From contig NC_087068.1 of assembly GCF_963678635.1 (NCBI RefSeq), positions 28,460,318 to 28,524,317 of the forward strand: a stretch of 64,000 nt of DNA, read 5' to 3'. Under the pieces are notes generated by a model. That model made no database searches and was not told the DNA's origin. It saw only the letters and a program-made list of their open reading frames with translations. The DNA is from Symsagittifera roscoffensis (Eukaryota; Xenacoelomorpha; Acoela; Convolutidae). Of this stretch, positions 48,101 through 52,684 are shown one piece after another. Numbering within the stretch: position 1 is the first letter of the stretch; the number at the start of each line of letters is the position of its first letter. The position numbers and the translations under genes are program-made.

Positions 48101-49386
48101 ATGGGATGTCTTCAGGAATCGAGACGGGAGCTGATGGTCCAACTTGAAAGTTTGATGAAGATGTTGAGGACTGGTCAGCCTGTGACAGCTGCTCCTAGTT
48201 CAAATCACTCGCAGACTCTCGGAAACTTCTCATCTAATTCCACAACTACAGGTGAATCAGATGTCATTAAAGTCACAAAAATTAACTGAACTAAGATAAA
48301 CTTAAGTTGAACCTCTTCAGAAAAACAGATGAGAACTTTAAAAGATCGGTATAAAATGATATCAGCATTGAACTTGTTTTTTTTTCGTCAAATATTGGGC
48401 TGACAACTTGAATTTTTAAAAATTGTTTAAATACAAAGAAATAGAATGCATATTTCAACTGATAATTAAACTAGAAACCGTATCATTCCAAACAAAGTCT
48501 ATTCCAGGATCATCACCTAACTACAACCACCAGAAACTGTCCCAGTATAGCAGTAACAATACAACGGGAGGACAAGCCATGCTGCCGGGTGGCACCGGTG
48601 GCAACATAGCAGACAACAACTCCTTCCAGCAGCCCACCTCGACACTCCAGAGGAGTCAACAGGGTGGGGCAGGGGCAGGGGCAGGGGCAGGCGGGAATCA
48701 GCAGCTGCACCAGGAGTTGTTGATTTCAGCTGAGAACGCGAGTCACGCGGCCATTGATTTGTTGAGCAAACTGTCACTCCGTATGGCTCCGGGTAAGAGC
48801 AACTTTGATCCTATCTTAGTCTGTTTTTTTTGCAAATTTTTACTGAAGGTGAAACGACCATCTATCATATTTAAAAGTTTTTTGATAAAACTATCAGCTT
48901 TCCTTATGTTTTTTTTCAGATATGGACCCGAGTGCAATTAATGCCTTCGCGTATTACCCTTACAGTCAACAGAACACAGGTGAGATATCCAAATAAAACC
49001 TGACTTATCCAAATGAAACGTTACTTAATTGCGGTTCATCAAGTCAAGTGATCATTCTGGGAACATGATCTTAATCGAAAAGTTTGCTATACCTCTGCAC
49101 CTCGTTTTAAAAGCTGTGAAATATCTATCAGCCTTTCTTTTTTCAAATTTTCATGGGTCATTTAGATGAAATTAGATCGACTCTGATCATTGTTACAGAT
49201 TCTGCCAGTGCCACTTTACCCTCAGGTGTAATTAGTGGGTACCCTTCAAATGGAACTAACGGACCACCAGGACAACACCAACACAACCCACAAATTACCC
49301 AACAGATGACTCAACAACAGCACTTATCCCACAACACAAACACAGTCATGTCCCCACAACAGAACATACCCAATCTATGCACGTGA
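67..49386 (+). CDS. Dyb: Dystrobrevin gene, 5'-incomplete, 12 coding exons in the window
   Basis: Dystrobrevin is a cytoplasmic member of the dystrophin-associated complex. It binds dystrophin through its coiled coils and recruits syntrophins under the plasma membrane. Twelve exons, all with AG acceptors and GT donors, add up to 2211 bases (736 codons plus stop) with every phase matching. Domains in order: EF-hand-like region (window residues 1-110), ZZ zinc finger (about 140-200), Gly-rich linker (270-345), coiled coils (about 415-455 and 485-535), Gln/Asn-rich tail. The second coil keeps the signature [17 protein letters not shown], which separates dystrobrevin from dystrophin. The N-terminal ~115 residues of the usual protein lie upstream of the window. 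The linker and tail are much richer in Gly, Ser and Gln than in vertebrate dystrobrevins. Two extra ATG-containing exons inside introns suggest alternative promoters. Confidence 0.95.
634..821 (+). CDS. Dyb: Dystrobrevin exon b: end of EF-hand-like region
   Basis: The acceptor is TTGCTTCAG ending at 633. The first two bases complete a Tyr codon with exon a, giving [12 protein letters not shown], the counterpart of KLRYIFSMISD. The exon continues with a short Ser/Gly-containing insert (window residues about 52-65) and the well conserved block [15 protein letters not shown]. The donor is GTAGGT at 822, phase 0. The following intron is 16.8 kb and holds an alternative first-exon candidate at 9753. 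Confidence 0.94.
1179..1698 (+). repeat. 0.5-kb hairpin-ended repeat, copy A
   Basis: Copy A starts at GTTCCGACTTTCG and ends at CGAGCAGTCTTGTT. The family has two short hairpins: ACTTTCG-xxx-CGAAAGT near the left end and AGGGC-TTC-GCCCT near the right end. Internal landmarks are GTGCTCGGGGTGGG, TTAACGCG with AACGCGTAAGCGGAGA, and GCGTGTGGGGGGA. There is no ORF of note. The left GTTCCGACT reappears inverted (AGTCGGAAC) about 35 bases from the right end. In this copy the left hairpin reads GACGCG instead of GATACG. Confidence 0.85.
1885..2100 (+). repeat. Diverged left part of the 0.5-kb repeat
   Basis: The order of landmarks resembles the repeat family: TCAGTTCGAAG, CACGGAATGCTTTCGCTCTGGGTG, a poly-T tract with CTCCAGACCAGTTTCGAAGTTT, then TTTCACCAGTGATTAATTTTTGG. 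Similarity is clear only in these blocks. It lies between copies A and B. It could be an old copy or a related subfamily. Confidence 0.5.
2156..2664 (+). repeat. 0.5-kb hairpin-ended repeat, copy B
   Basis: The copy begins GTTCCGAATTTTCGATACC and ends ACGAGCAGTCTTGTT, with the internal GTGCTCGGGG and GCGTGTGGGGGGATCA blocks. It is followed after 73 bases by an inverted copy (C), so the two can pair over about 500 bases. The right hairpin is damaged: GGGCTTCACACTG instead of GGGCTTCGCCCTG. Confidence 0.85.
2738..3256 (-). repeat. 0.5-kb hairpin-ended repeat, copy C (inverted)
   Basis: On the + strand it reads AACTGCTCGTATCAGGGCG ... CGGAACAATAA. The outer right end is CAGTTTTAT rather than the usual CAGTCTTGTT, and the left hairpin has lost one arm (TTTCGTATCGGAAC). 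It forms a large inverted repeat with copy B. Confidence 0.85.
3634..3681. repeat. 16-bp tandem repeat, three copies
   Basis: GCATTTCCAACAACAT is repeated three times head to tail with no mismatch, starting at 3634, 3650 and 3666. It is a simple intronic minisatellite. Confidence 0.95.
6560..7064 (+). repeat. 0.5-kb hairpin-ended repeat, copy D
   Basis: It starts GTTCTGAATTTCGAAACG and ends CGAGCAGTCTTGTT. It is a subfamily variant: the middle reads TGGGATCAAAACTTATTACT where other copies have AGGAGCGAAATCTATC, and the poly-T block is shorter. The truncated copy at 58953 shares these variants. A short tail fragment (TGTTACGAGCAGTATCTTATT) follows at about 7299-7320. Confidence 0.82.
8225..8252. 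repeat. (ATT)n microsatellite
   Basis: Around nine consecutive ATT units; translated on the - strand they give a run of Asn, which is not a protein. Confidence 0.95.
9753..10145 (+). CDS. Candidate alternative first exon 1 of dystrobrevin
   Basis: ATG at 9753 opens 131 codons that end exactly at a GTAATT donor at 10146, phase 0, the phase needed by the next dystrobrevin exon at 17584. Composition is coding-like and more GC-rich than its surroundings. The predicted peptide is basic and Ser/Lys-rich, has [18 protein letters not shown] near its middle and a Pro-rich end ([17 protein letters not shown]). No known domain is recognised. An in-frame stop lies 33 bases upstream of the ATG and the sequence before it lacks a convincing acceptor, which fits a first exon rather than an internal one. 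Joined to 17584 onward it would give a 761-residue isoform lacking the EF-hand-like region. If the donor is not used, the frame runs on to 10220 and stops, and the ORF could instead be an unrelated nested gene. Confidence 0.55.
11073..11136 (+). repeat. tRNA-like fragment or SINE head
   Basis: GTGGTGGCGCAGAGGTAGC matches a tRNA D-arm and A box closely. About 30 bases later GCGGGATCGCAC resembles a damaged T-arm and B box. The T stem does not close, so this is a degenerate tRNA or the 5' head of a tRNA-derived SINE, not a working tRNA gene. Confidence 0.45.
11785..13200 (+). repeat. Tandem duplication, period about 800 bp
   Basis: Bases from 11791 (CTTATATGTATAAAGATGG) recur from 12591 (CTGATATGTATAAACATGG), and the match continues in the same order to the blocks CTGTATTGATTGATTTAACT near 12280 and CTGTATTGATTAGTTTAATT near 13080. 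The offset is 800 throughout. The copies differ by many substitutions and small indels, so the duplication is old. No coding function is seen. Confidence 0.8.
12388..12590 (+). repeat. Dispersed block, also at 14448-14655
   Basis: The stretch with AACCAGCTGGTATCGCCAAT, TTGAATCGTTTCGTTTTC and GGCTGCAGACAAATAAGTT appears again about 2.06 kb downstream at 14448-14655 with moderate divergence. It separates the two 800-bp units. Confidence 0.8.
13646..15440. mobile_element. Foldback-type element with inverted arms of about 180-200 bp
   Basis: The left arm (13646-13845) ends GCAAACAATTGATCCGCCAT; the right arm (15262-15440) contains its reverse complement AGCGGATCAATTGTTTGC, and further blocks pair in order (ACAACGAATC with GATTCGTTGATACATGATTG; ATTCCAACGGTCTG with CAGACAATTGAAT). 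About 1.4 kb lies between. Inside, 14278-14413 and about 14925-15067 are direct copies of each other (both carry CACTACCCAATAT/TACTACCCAATAT and GAAAATGTTGCAGAT). The ends and any target duplication cannot be placed. Confidence 0.6.
13870..14139 (+). pseudogene. ORF remnant inside the foldback element
   Basis: An 89-codon frame with mixed, protein-like composition: charged, with [19 protein letters not shown]-type content near the end. It ends with TAA at 14137-14139. I recognise no family. It lies between the inverted arms and could be the remains of an element-encoded protein; chance cannot be excluded. Confidence 0.3.
15570..16005 (+). pseudogene. Coding-like relic upstream of repeat copy E
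   Basis: Two adjoining frames look coding: about 15570-15690 (contains [20 protein letters not shown], then a stop) and 15796-16005 (contains [20 protein letters not shown], then TAA). Composition is balanced compared with the AT-rich surroundings. No family is recognised. A further relic frame lies just past the repeat copy at 16791-16928, so the repeat may have inserted into an already dead gene or element. Confidence 0.35.
16245..16778 (+). repeat. 0.5-kb hairpin-ended repeat, copy E
   Basis: A well preserved copy: left GTTCCGACTTTCGATACGAA, right GGGCTTCGCCCTGGTACGAG then CAGTCTTGTT. Both hairpins are intact. It lies between two coding-like relic fragments. Confidence 0.88.
16791..16928 (+). 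pseudogene. Coding-like relic downstream of copy E
   Basis: One frame reads through 45 codons to TAG at 16926 and contains [18 protein letters not shown] followed by VCRKWVKK. The spacing of Phe, Pro and Trp is loosely like the middle of a THAP zinc finger, but the Cys/His ligands are not visible, so this is only a hint. A second frame continues after the stop ([18 protein letters not shown]), suggesting a frameshifted relic. Confidence 0.3.
17057..17096. repeat. Perfect 18-bp palindrome with 4-base loop
   Basis: GATCAAGAACAAATTGGA, loop ACTA, then TCCAATTTGTTCTTGATC. All 18 pairs match. It lies 0.5 kb upstream of the exon at 17584, with no poly-T terminator context. Confidence 0.95.
17584..17762 (+). 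CDS. Dyb: Dystrobrevin exon c: second half of EF-hand-like region and first ZZ cysteines
   Basis: Encodes [20 protein letters not shown] and [20 protein letters not shown], matching the dystrobrevin region [20 protein letters not shown] onward. CSFC supplies the first Cys pair of the ZZ finger. The acceptor is a tandem TAG-CAG: splicing after 17583 adds one Gln, splicing after 17586 omits it; phase 0 either way. The donor is GTGGGT at 17763, phase 2. Exon b and the candidate alternative first exon at 9753 both end in phase 0 and can join here. Confidence 0.95.
17890..18057. mobile_element. 168-bp foldback MITE
   Basis: The outer ends AAGACATA and TATGTCTT are inverted, and the arms pair over about 45 bases with mismatches (ACGATACACCATAAGACGTC against GGCCTCATAAAACGTATCGT). 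The centre carries GTGTGT/ACACAC motifs that also pair. No ORF and no obvious target duplication. Confidence 0.75.
18176..18341 (+). repeat. 0.5-kb repeat, internally deleted copy K
   Basis: Only both ends remain: TTCCGACTTTCGTAC...GTGCTCTGGGTG on the left and GGGACATTCAGAGCGTCGCC...CGAGCAGGCTTGT on the right. The central ~370 bases are missing. Confidence 0.75.
18628..19166 (-). repeat. 0.5-kb hairpin-ended repeat, copy F
   Basis: On the + strand AACAAGACTGCTCGTATCAG through ATCGAAAGTCGGAACAA. Both hairpins are intact. Confidence 0.88.
19396..19590 (+). mobile_element. tRNA-derived SINE candidate
   Basis: GGGATCAAATCCC at 428-440 past 19000 is a good RNA polymerase III B box within a T-arm-like context; a weaker A-box-like region (GCTGCTCTTAACTCAAAGG) precedes it. 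A GC-richer body follows (GTGGGACCAGCTAGGGTC, CAGGAGGAAGTAGGGCC) ending in GCAAATAAAAG. This layout fits a tRNA-derived SINE. No second copy was noticed in the window. Confidence 0.5.
19764..19875 (+). CDS. Dyb: Dystrobrevin exon d: ZZ zinc finger core
   Basis: The acceptor is TTTTTTTGTCCAG ending at 19763. The first base completes an Arg codon; then 37 codons encode [17 protein letters not shown] and [13 protein letters not shown]. Together with CSFC in exon c this gives three Cys pairs and two His, a complete zinc-binding set. Vertebrate dystrobrevins read YRCQQCHNYQLCQDCFW here. The donor is GTAAGT at 19876, phase 0. The intron that splits the ZZ domain after GFR falls where vertebrate dystrobrevins have one. 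Confidence 0.96.
20293..20705. mobile_element. Non-autonomous hAT-like element
   Basis: The left end CAGGGGCGGATCTGGGA and the right end (reverse complement CAAGGGGCGGATCGAGAG) form inverted termini of the CAGGGGCGGATC type widespread in hAT MITEs. There is no ORF. A second, partial start (GGGGAGGATCTAGG) lies just left at about 20226. No 8-bp target duplication is evident. Related fragments occur near 33921, 47085 (inverted) and 53349. The right end is about 105 bases from the next exon. Confidence 0.6.
20811..21010 (+). CDS. Dyb: Dystrobrevin exon e: post-ZZ linker
   Basis: The acceptor is CTGATTTCAG ending at 20810. It opens with [13 protein letters not shown], the counterpart of the conserved KSPAKKLTNALSK after the ZZ finger, then a Gly-rich stretch ([13 protein letters not shown]) and ends VNLQHI, matching NLAHIV of other dystrobrevins. 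The donor is GTAAGT at 21011, phase 2. The long frames on the opposite strand over this exon are shadows. Confidence 0.93.
21011..27094 (+). other. First part of the 24.7-kb dystrobrevin intron e
   Basis: About 6 kb of AT-rich sequence with no full repeat copy, exon or RNA gene that I can support. A B-box-like GGTTCGATGCC lies on the - strand near 26690, without an A box or a closing T stem. Confidence 0.6.
27095..27474 (+). CDS. Candidate alternative first exon 2 of dystrobrevin
   Basis: ATG at 27095 opens 126 codons plus two bases, ending at a strong donor GTAGGT (27475). The phase is 2, the same as exon e, so it can splice to the exon at 45667. The sequence is clearly GC-richer than its surroundings and protein-like: a start [14 protein letters not shown], a Ser/Asn-rich centre with [16 protein letters not shown], and [18 protein letters not shown] near the end. 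No domain is recognised. An in-frame stop lies 48 bases upstream. A weak acceptor-like TTCAG sits 10 bases before the ATG, so an internal-exon reading is not excluded. The resulting isoform would have about 593 residues and lack both the EF-hand-like and ZZ regions, keeping the coiled coils. Confidence 0.6.
27920..28345 (+). pseudogene. Non-LTR retrotransposon (LINE) reverse transcriptase relic
   Basis: Motifs in the right order but in shifting frames: [15 protein letters not shown] (27924 on; typical of LINE fingers), LDLSK (28061-28075; the catalytic-Asp motif, followed by TGA where Phe is expected), [10 protein letters not shown] and LLLFLIYV (28189 on; motif B of jockey/CR1/I-type reverse transcriptases), then a decayed equivalent of the ADD block ([10 protein letters not shown], catalytic Asp pair lost). 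Several stops and frameshifts mean it is dead. Only a few hundred bases of the element are recognisable. Confidence 0.75.
32321..32680. repeat. Degenerate GGAATCCGCAAATTT minisatellite
   Basis: About 15 copies of a GGAATCC-like core (GGAATCC, AGAATCC, GGAATCT, AGAATTC), often followed by GCAAATTT or CACTTACA, spaced irregularly 15-35 bases apart. One strand reads partly through (about 99 codons) but without protein character. Confidence 0.8.
33921..34030 (+). mobile_element. hAT-like MITE fragment
   Basis: CAGGGACGGATCTAGGATTTT with the body CGAGCTCTCCCAAAGCACTAAAAAACA that also occurs (diverged) after the starts near 47085 (inverted) and 53349. The other terminus is not identified. Confidence 0.5.
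34931..35476 (-). repeat. 0.5-kb hairpin-ended repeat, copy G
   Basis: + strand AACAAGACTGCTCGTATTAG to ATCGAAAGTCAGAACAA; internal landmarks kept, with ATCACCCCACACGCC in the middle. Confidence 0.88.
37009..37554 (-). repeat. 0.5-kb hairpin-ended repeat, copy H
   Basis: + strand AACAAGACTGCTCGTATCAG to ATCGAAAGTCGGAACAA. Closest to copies F and G (shared TTTATGGAGCAGCAGTAATA), so these three form a younger - strand cluster. Confidence 0.88.
38459..38759 (+). other. Coding-like patch of unknown status
   Basis: Two short open stretches stand out from the AT-rich background. 38459-38587 follows a good acceptor-like TTACCTTTTTCAG and ends AAAAAG/GTATAA. 38633-38759 contains ATG at 38669 ([18 protein letters not shown]), [11 protein letters not shown] and a donor-like GTATGG, phase 1. 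The phase does not fit the dystrobrevin exon at 45667, where direct joining would hit a stop. It could be part of an unseen nested gene or chance. Confidence 0.25.
39840..40555 (+). repeat. Highly diverged 0.5-kb repeat pieces
   Basis: TATGCTCGGGGTGGTTTTGTTTATTC at about 39880, ATTCCGACTTTCGAAGAAAG at 40133 and GAGCATTCAAGGTTTTGCCC then GAGCAGTCGTGTTTAT at 40517-40557 reproduce the family landmarks in order but with large losses; probably two overlapping old copies. Confidence 0.5.
41980..42160. repeat. AT-rich array of ATTATA-TC units
   Basis: Repeated ATATAATCCATTA, TATTCGATTA and related 8-12 base pieces. The same vocabulary recurs at about 42860-42935 and, more densely, at 51980-52235. 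Confidence 0.55.
42646..42681. repeat. (GT)n plus poly-G tract
   Basis: GTGTGTGTGTGTG followed by an uninterrupted run of about 16 G and then TGGGGGG. Low-complexity; prone to sequencing error and G-quadruplex formation. Confidence 0.9.
44400..44614 (+). repeat. 0.5-kb repeat, truncated copy I
   Basis: Left part (AAAGTAACGGAATATTTGTG, CTCGGGGTGG) to the TTTCACCTGTGATCATTTTT block, then fused directly to the right-end piece TATACGAGCAGTTT. The middle 300 bases are deleted. Confidence 0.8.
45667..45852 (+). CDS. Dyb: Dystrobrevin exon f: Gly/Ser-rich linker
   Basis: The acceptor is CTTGTTCTAG ending at 45666; one base completes the split codon, then [17 protein letters not shown], a Ser/Gly/Ala stretch and the conserved-looking end [21 protein letters not shown] lines up with PPRPVT that follows HIVDTW in vertebrate dystrobrevins; the DTW residues are absent from the direct splice. 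The donor is GTAGAC at 45853, phase 2. Both exon e and the candidate first exon at 27095 end in the phase this exon needs. Confidence 0.88.
46440..46560 (+). CDS. Dyb: Dystrobrevin exon g: conserved helix with HRLIARYAA
   Basis: Encodes [16 protein letters not shown], then [18 protein letters not shown], which matches [17 protein letters not shown] of vertebrate dystrobrevins with a Gly-rich insert in front. The acceptor is a tandem CAG-CAG (46434-46439): the downstream choice is given here; the upstream choice would add one Ser. The donor is GTTAGT at 46561, phase 0. Confidence 0.94.
46561..47332 (+). other. Dystrobrevin intron g with an inverted hAT-like fragment
   Basis: 772 bases. From about 46880 to 47085 lies a - strand fragment of the hAT-like family (reverse complement of CAGGGGCGGATCTAGGATTT at the right end). 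Otherwise AT-rich. Confidence 0.6.
47333..47517 (+). CDS. Dyb: Dystrobrevin exon h: linker and start of first coiled coil
   Basis: The acceptor is TTCCCTTTTTAG ending at 47332. A Gly/Pro/His-rich segment ([23 protein letters not shown]) leads into [16 protein letters not shown], the counterpart of KQQRQLIAELENKNR, the start of the dystrophin-binding coiled coil. The donor is GTGAGT at 47518, phase 2. Confidence 0.95.
47875..48251 (+). CDS. Dyb: Dystrobrevin exon i: coiled coils 1 and 2
   Basis: Continues [15 protein letters not shown] (first coil), an Ala/Gly/Met-rich hinge ([14 protein letters not shown]), then the second coil [19 protein letters not shown] and [19 protein letters not shown]. 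The second coil is nearly identical to vertebrate dystrobrevin and is the strongest evidence for the gene's identity. It pairs with dystrophin's equivalent coil. A Ser/Thr-rich end follows. The donor is GTGAAT at 48252, phase 1; if unspliced the frame reads 12 more codons to a stop, so a short retained-intron isoform is possible. Confidence 0.97.
48508..48792 (+). CDS. Dyb: Dystrobrevin exon j: Gln/Gly-rich region and short conserved helix
   Basis: The acceptor is TCTATTCCAG ending at 48507, phase 1. It has a low-complexity Asn/Gln/Gly part with a (GGGGCA)n run coding GAGAGAGAGG, then [20 protein letters not shown], which resembles [20 protein letters not shown] in vertebrate dystrobrevins. 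The donor is GTAAGA at 48793, phase 1. Two long opposite-strand frames across the GC-rich run are shadows. Confidence 0.93.
48920..48979 (+). CDS. Dyb: Dystrobrevin exon k: 60-base exon
   Basis: Acceptor TTTTTTTTCAG ending at 48919, donor GTGAGA at 48980, phase 1 at both ends. It encodes about 20 residues ([18 protein letters not shown]). Being symmetric in phase, it can be skipped without a frame change. Confidence 0.85.
49199..49386 (+). CDS. Dyb: Dystrobrevin last coding exon: Gln/Asn-rich tail
   Basis: The acceptor is CATTGTTACAG ending at 49198, phase 1. It encodes [20 protein letters not shown], then a Gln/His/Asn/Thr-rich tail ([17 protein letters not shown]) ending PNLCT and TGA at 49384-49386. 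The tail does not resemble the vertebrate C-terminus. If the acceptor is ignored the frame is open from 49153. Confidence 0.9.
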
Positions 49387-49391
49387 ATAAA
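49386..49391 (+). terminator. AATAAA overlapping the dystrobrevin stop codon
   Basis: The last A of the TGA stop is the first base of AATAAA. If used, the 3' untranslated region would be only about 20-30 bases. Other AATAAA-like sites occur farther downstream in AT-rich sequence, so this assignment is a guess. Confidence 0.3.
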
Positions 49392-50019
49392 AAAAATAAT
49401 TAAACAAACAAAATGGAGAACATACTAAACTTGTGAACAATACTTGTAAATTAGTCTACAAAGTGCAATATATTCATCAAAAATTTGTGCGAGTTCACCT
49501 TTTGTTTCAGTGATTTGATAAATTATTATACTTCCTGAGTTTAGAAAAAAAACTTTAAAATCTAATACTATTTTTATGTTACAATTACCTAAATAGGATA
49601 GCAGTTAAAAACCCAGAGCAGAGAAGATTTTCGTGAGAAGGGACACAGGTCGGATTATGTATCAATTGAAAGAGAGTTTTGTCGGTTATTCAAATTAGTT
49701 TTCCAAACTGACTTTCCTGTCTCTCTTTAAACGCGAGGTCTTCTCTGTACTGTTTTGAGTATTTTAGAGCCAGTAAACATTTAGTCCAAAATCTAAATTT
49801 TTAAATTTGTTTCAAAGGGGACTTATTCTTGAGTCAAACTCCTGTAAATGGGCTGAGATTTTCGCCCCGTGGCCGAGTTCTGAAATTATCGCAGATTTTG
49901 CGACGACTTTGGTTTCTCTGAAGAAGTTTTCAATTTTAGATAGCATAGTGGTAAAAAAAAAACAGTAGTTCAATCAATAATTTAATCTCCAGTGATCACA
50001 AAACACTCTAGCAATACAC

Positions 50020-50345
50020 AGTGAGTTTCACGCGCGATACATTGGCTATCAGGACCCTTGCCGACAGTCTTAGGTTACAATGCCCAGGTAAAGTTGCAGC
50101 CCGGCAATTGAAAGATACGTTGCCAAATCCATTACCAGTTTAAAATGCAGTAGAAGCTCTTCTGCGACATGCGGTAAGAGTGAGACGGTGGGTATTCCAG
50201 CCGGTGCAGTCCGAAGCAATTATCAAATCTTCACAAGTAGTGTGTCAGAGAAAAAAGACGGGAACTTGAGAAATTGTGCCCTCTACTAAGTTCAAATGAG
50301 TGGCAATGGATACAGATCACGCATTACCCAACTTGAACAGAGCCA
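50020..50345 (+). pseudogene. Degenerate coding-like patch
   Basis: One frame keeps a balanced, basic amino-acid content (CPGKVAARQLKDTLPNP, EALLRHAVRVRRW, then SEAIIKSSQVVCQRKK) but is broken by three stops in about 110 codons. GC content is higher than the flanks. No family is recognised; a dead transposase is one possibility. Confidence 0.35.
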
Positions 50346-50936
50346 TTTTTTTCAGAACTTGGATCGAGAAACATTTTGCTTCTGTTGAAAAAAAACGCCT
50401 ACACCTCTTTTTAAAAAAATTCGAGAATATCGGATCCTTGAGCTTAGAATATAGTTGAGTATCTTGCAACGTTTCTATGATAAAAAAGACAAAACACGGT
50501 TGCAGGTAATACTCAATGCATGGTAAGTTTTCTTGAAAATTTACTATTGGTCGGCAACATTAATAAACCATTGAGTTTTTTGTCAAATTGCTTTATTTCA
50601 CTTGTTTCCAGTGTTTCTTGTTTCACGTTACCTTTTTAATTCAAATAAAATGGCTGAATAGCCAAGCTTGGAAAATTTTTCAATAGTTCATACCCAAACT
50701 GTGCCTTGGAAAAAAGAGTGAAAGGTAGAAAAATTTGGTGGAACGTAATGTGATTGAACGGAACGTAGAAAGTAAGCGGGCTAAGACCCAATAAACTCGA
50801 ATCTAATAATTTAATATTATAGTGCTTCAAAGTTACCTCGGTTTGAATAAGTCTGCTTGTCATAAAGCTAGCGCAAAACATCCAACAATTTTGCTTTAGT
50901 TTTTCTGCAGAAGTTTCCAATAAAATCAGGCAAAAC

Positions 50937-51310
50937 GTTTTGGTACCGCGCAAACATCCGATATGTCAAACATCCGAAAAACAGCTTTATTAGGGCAAAC
51001 ATCCGACAATTTTCAAAAAGTAGGGCAAAGATCCGATTCATACCGTTCATTTAAAAGGTTCTATAGTGGTCGATTGAAGGCGGATCGCCGTGGTCGCGCC
51101 AACGTGGTGCGAGCTTGCCAACATAGGGTAGGACCCTATATGAAAATTAGAGCGGGTTATCGCTGCAAAGACCTTAAAATAAAAATCGGCTACGTTGGAA
51201 CCGGATAATTGAACTACGGCTTGTTTTTGAAATACTAACCTTATATTATTACAGGTGATGTTTGACTTAGCGGCTGTTTGACATATCGGATGTTTGCACC
51301 GGACCAAAAC
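50937..51310. mobile_element. 374-bp MITE with 40-bp inverted termini
   Basis: Left terminus GTTTTGGTACCGCGCAAACA..., right terminus ...TGTTTGCACCGGACCAAAAC; reverse-complemented they agree over about 40 bases with few mismatches (shared ACATCCGATATGTCAAACA). Sub-terminal copies of GCAAACATCCGACAATTTT follow the left end, and a related GCAAAACATCCAACAATTTT lies outside it at about 50872. The centre is GC-rich. No ORF of transposase type; no target duplication identified. Confidence 0.8.
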
Positions 51311-51979
51311 TTTCATGTTTGCTTTTTGAAGAAGTTTACTAACAAAACAATGTTCATTACTTTAATTAGAAAGTTTTTGAAGTTTTTTGAAATGAAGCAA
51401 TTTTTTAATTTTCAAATTCCTGCCAGTGAACTCATTGAGAACTTAGTGTGTAGTTTTAGTAGTGCATGCTATTAGCACATTATTGAAGCACATTATTGAA
51501 AATTATTGAAAAGCATTAGCACATTATTAGCACATTATTGAAAAGTTTGAGATATTTTCACCGATTTTGATTTCAACCCTGAAATTACTAACTTGATATT
51601 TTATACTTAAAGAGTTTTCTGCATCACATGAGCTATTCGGTCCATTGCTCACGGTCAAAAGTTTCGGGGCTTCAAAAGATTTGAAGTGCAGGGCTACGCT
51701 TGTTTCCGGAAAGCGCACGAAATTCTGCTGTCAATGAAAGCTGCAGAAGAAATAAGCAATAATTCATGGTCAAAGACCGTGCAGCCGAGCCAGTGCAGCC
51801 TGGAAGAGTAAGCGAAATCAACACCAGTCGTGCGGTAGAGAAAGATAAATGATAACTTAAGAATTAAGACTATCTACCTCAATGACTAATGAATGTACGA
51901 AGACTACCATTATTCACGATATGAAGGCAATCCCGCATCCAGTTTCAAGCGTTAATAATTGACTATATTACGATTTTAG

Positions 51980-52235
51980 CATCAGTCTTACTAAAATTGA
52001 GAAACAATCGAGTTTAATCAATTAATAATCGATTAAAATCTCTCTTTTTAAAATCAAATTATAATTAATTATAATCCATTATAATCGATTACAATCGATT
52101 ATTTATTCGTCTATTTTTCGATACAATTATAATCAATTATAATTGATTATAATCCATTAATTTCATTCGAATTTCTAGTTCTTTATTTTTGCACAAAAAT
52201 CCATTATAATCGATTATAATTGATTATAATCCCTT
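51980..52235. repeat. Array of palindromic ATTATAATCGATTATAAT units
   Basis: Dense, irregular repetition of ATTATAATCGATTA, AATTATAATTGATTATAATC and CCATTATAATCG. Units are self-complementary, so the array can form many small hairpins. Same vocabulary as at 42.0 and 42.9 kb. Confidence 0.75.
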
Positions 52236-52484
52236 TGGTTTTTCCATTCTGTCTTGGAAGTTGCATCTAAATTGCTTATATTTTATGCTTTTTTCTAGAC
52301 GTTGGTTCTATGAAAAATGAGATTTTTTAAAAAAGTTTTCCAATTCATTCAAACTTATAAGTTTTTTCATTTTTCCCTCATTTAAGTTGTTTGTGATGCA
52401 TATTTTAAGCTTTTTTAACCAACAAAACATCAGCAAAAAGATTTAGTTTCGTGATTGATTCGGAAGCTTTATTTTTTATCTACC

Positions 52485-52684
52485 NNNNNNNNNNNNNNNN
52501 NNNNNNNNNNNNNNNNNNNNNNNNNNNNNNNNNNNNNNNNNNNNNNNNNNNNNNNNNNNNNNNNNNNNNNNNNNNNNNNNNNNNNNNNNNNNNNNNNNNN
52601 NNNNNNNNNNNNNNNNNNNNNNNNNNNNNNNNNNNNNNNNNNNNNNNNNNNNNNNNNNNNNNNNNNNNNNNNNNNNNNNNNNNN
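52485..52684. other. Assembly gap, 200 N
   Basis: Exactly 200 unknown bases, a standard placeholder length; the real gap size is unknown. It is next to the palindromic AT array, which may have broken the assembly. Frames read through it are artefacts. Confidence 0.99.

Noticed and set aside
48513-48777. Two - strand frames rich in Pro/Leu/Cys
   Set aside because: Shadow of the GGGGCA repeat run in dystrobrevin exon j.
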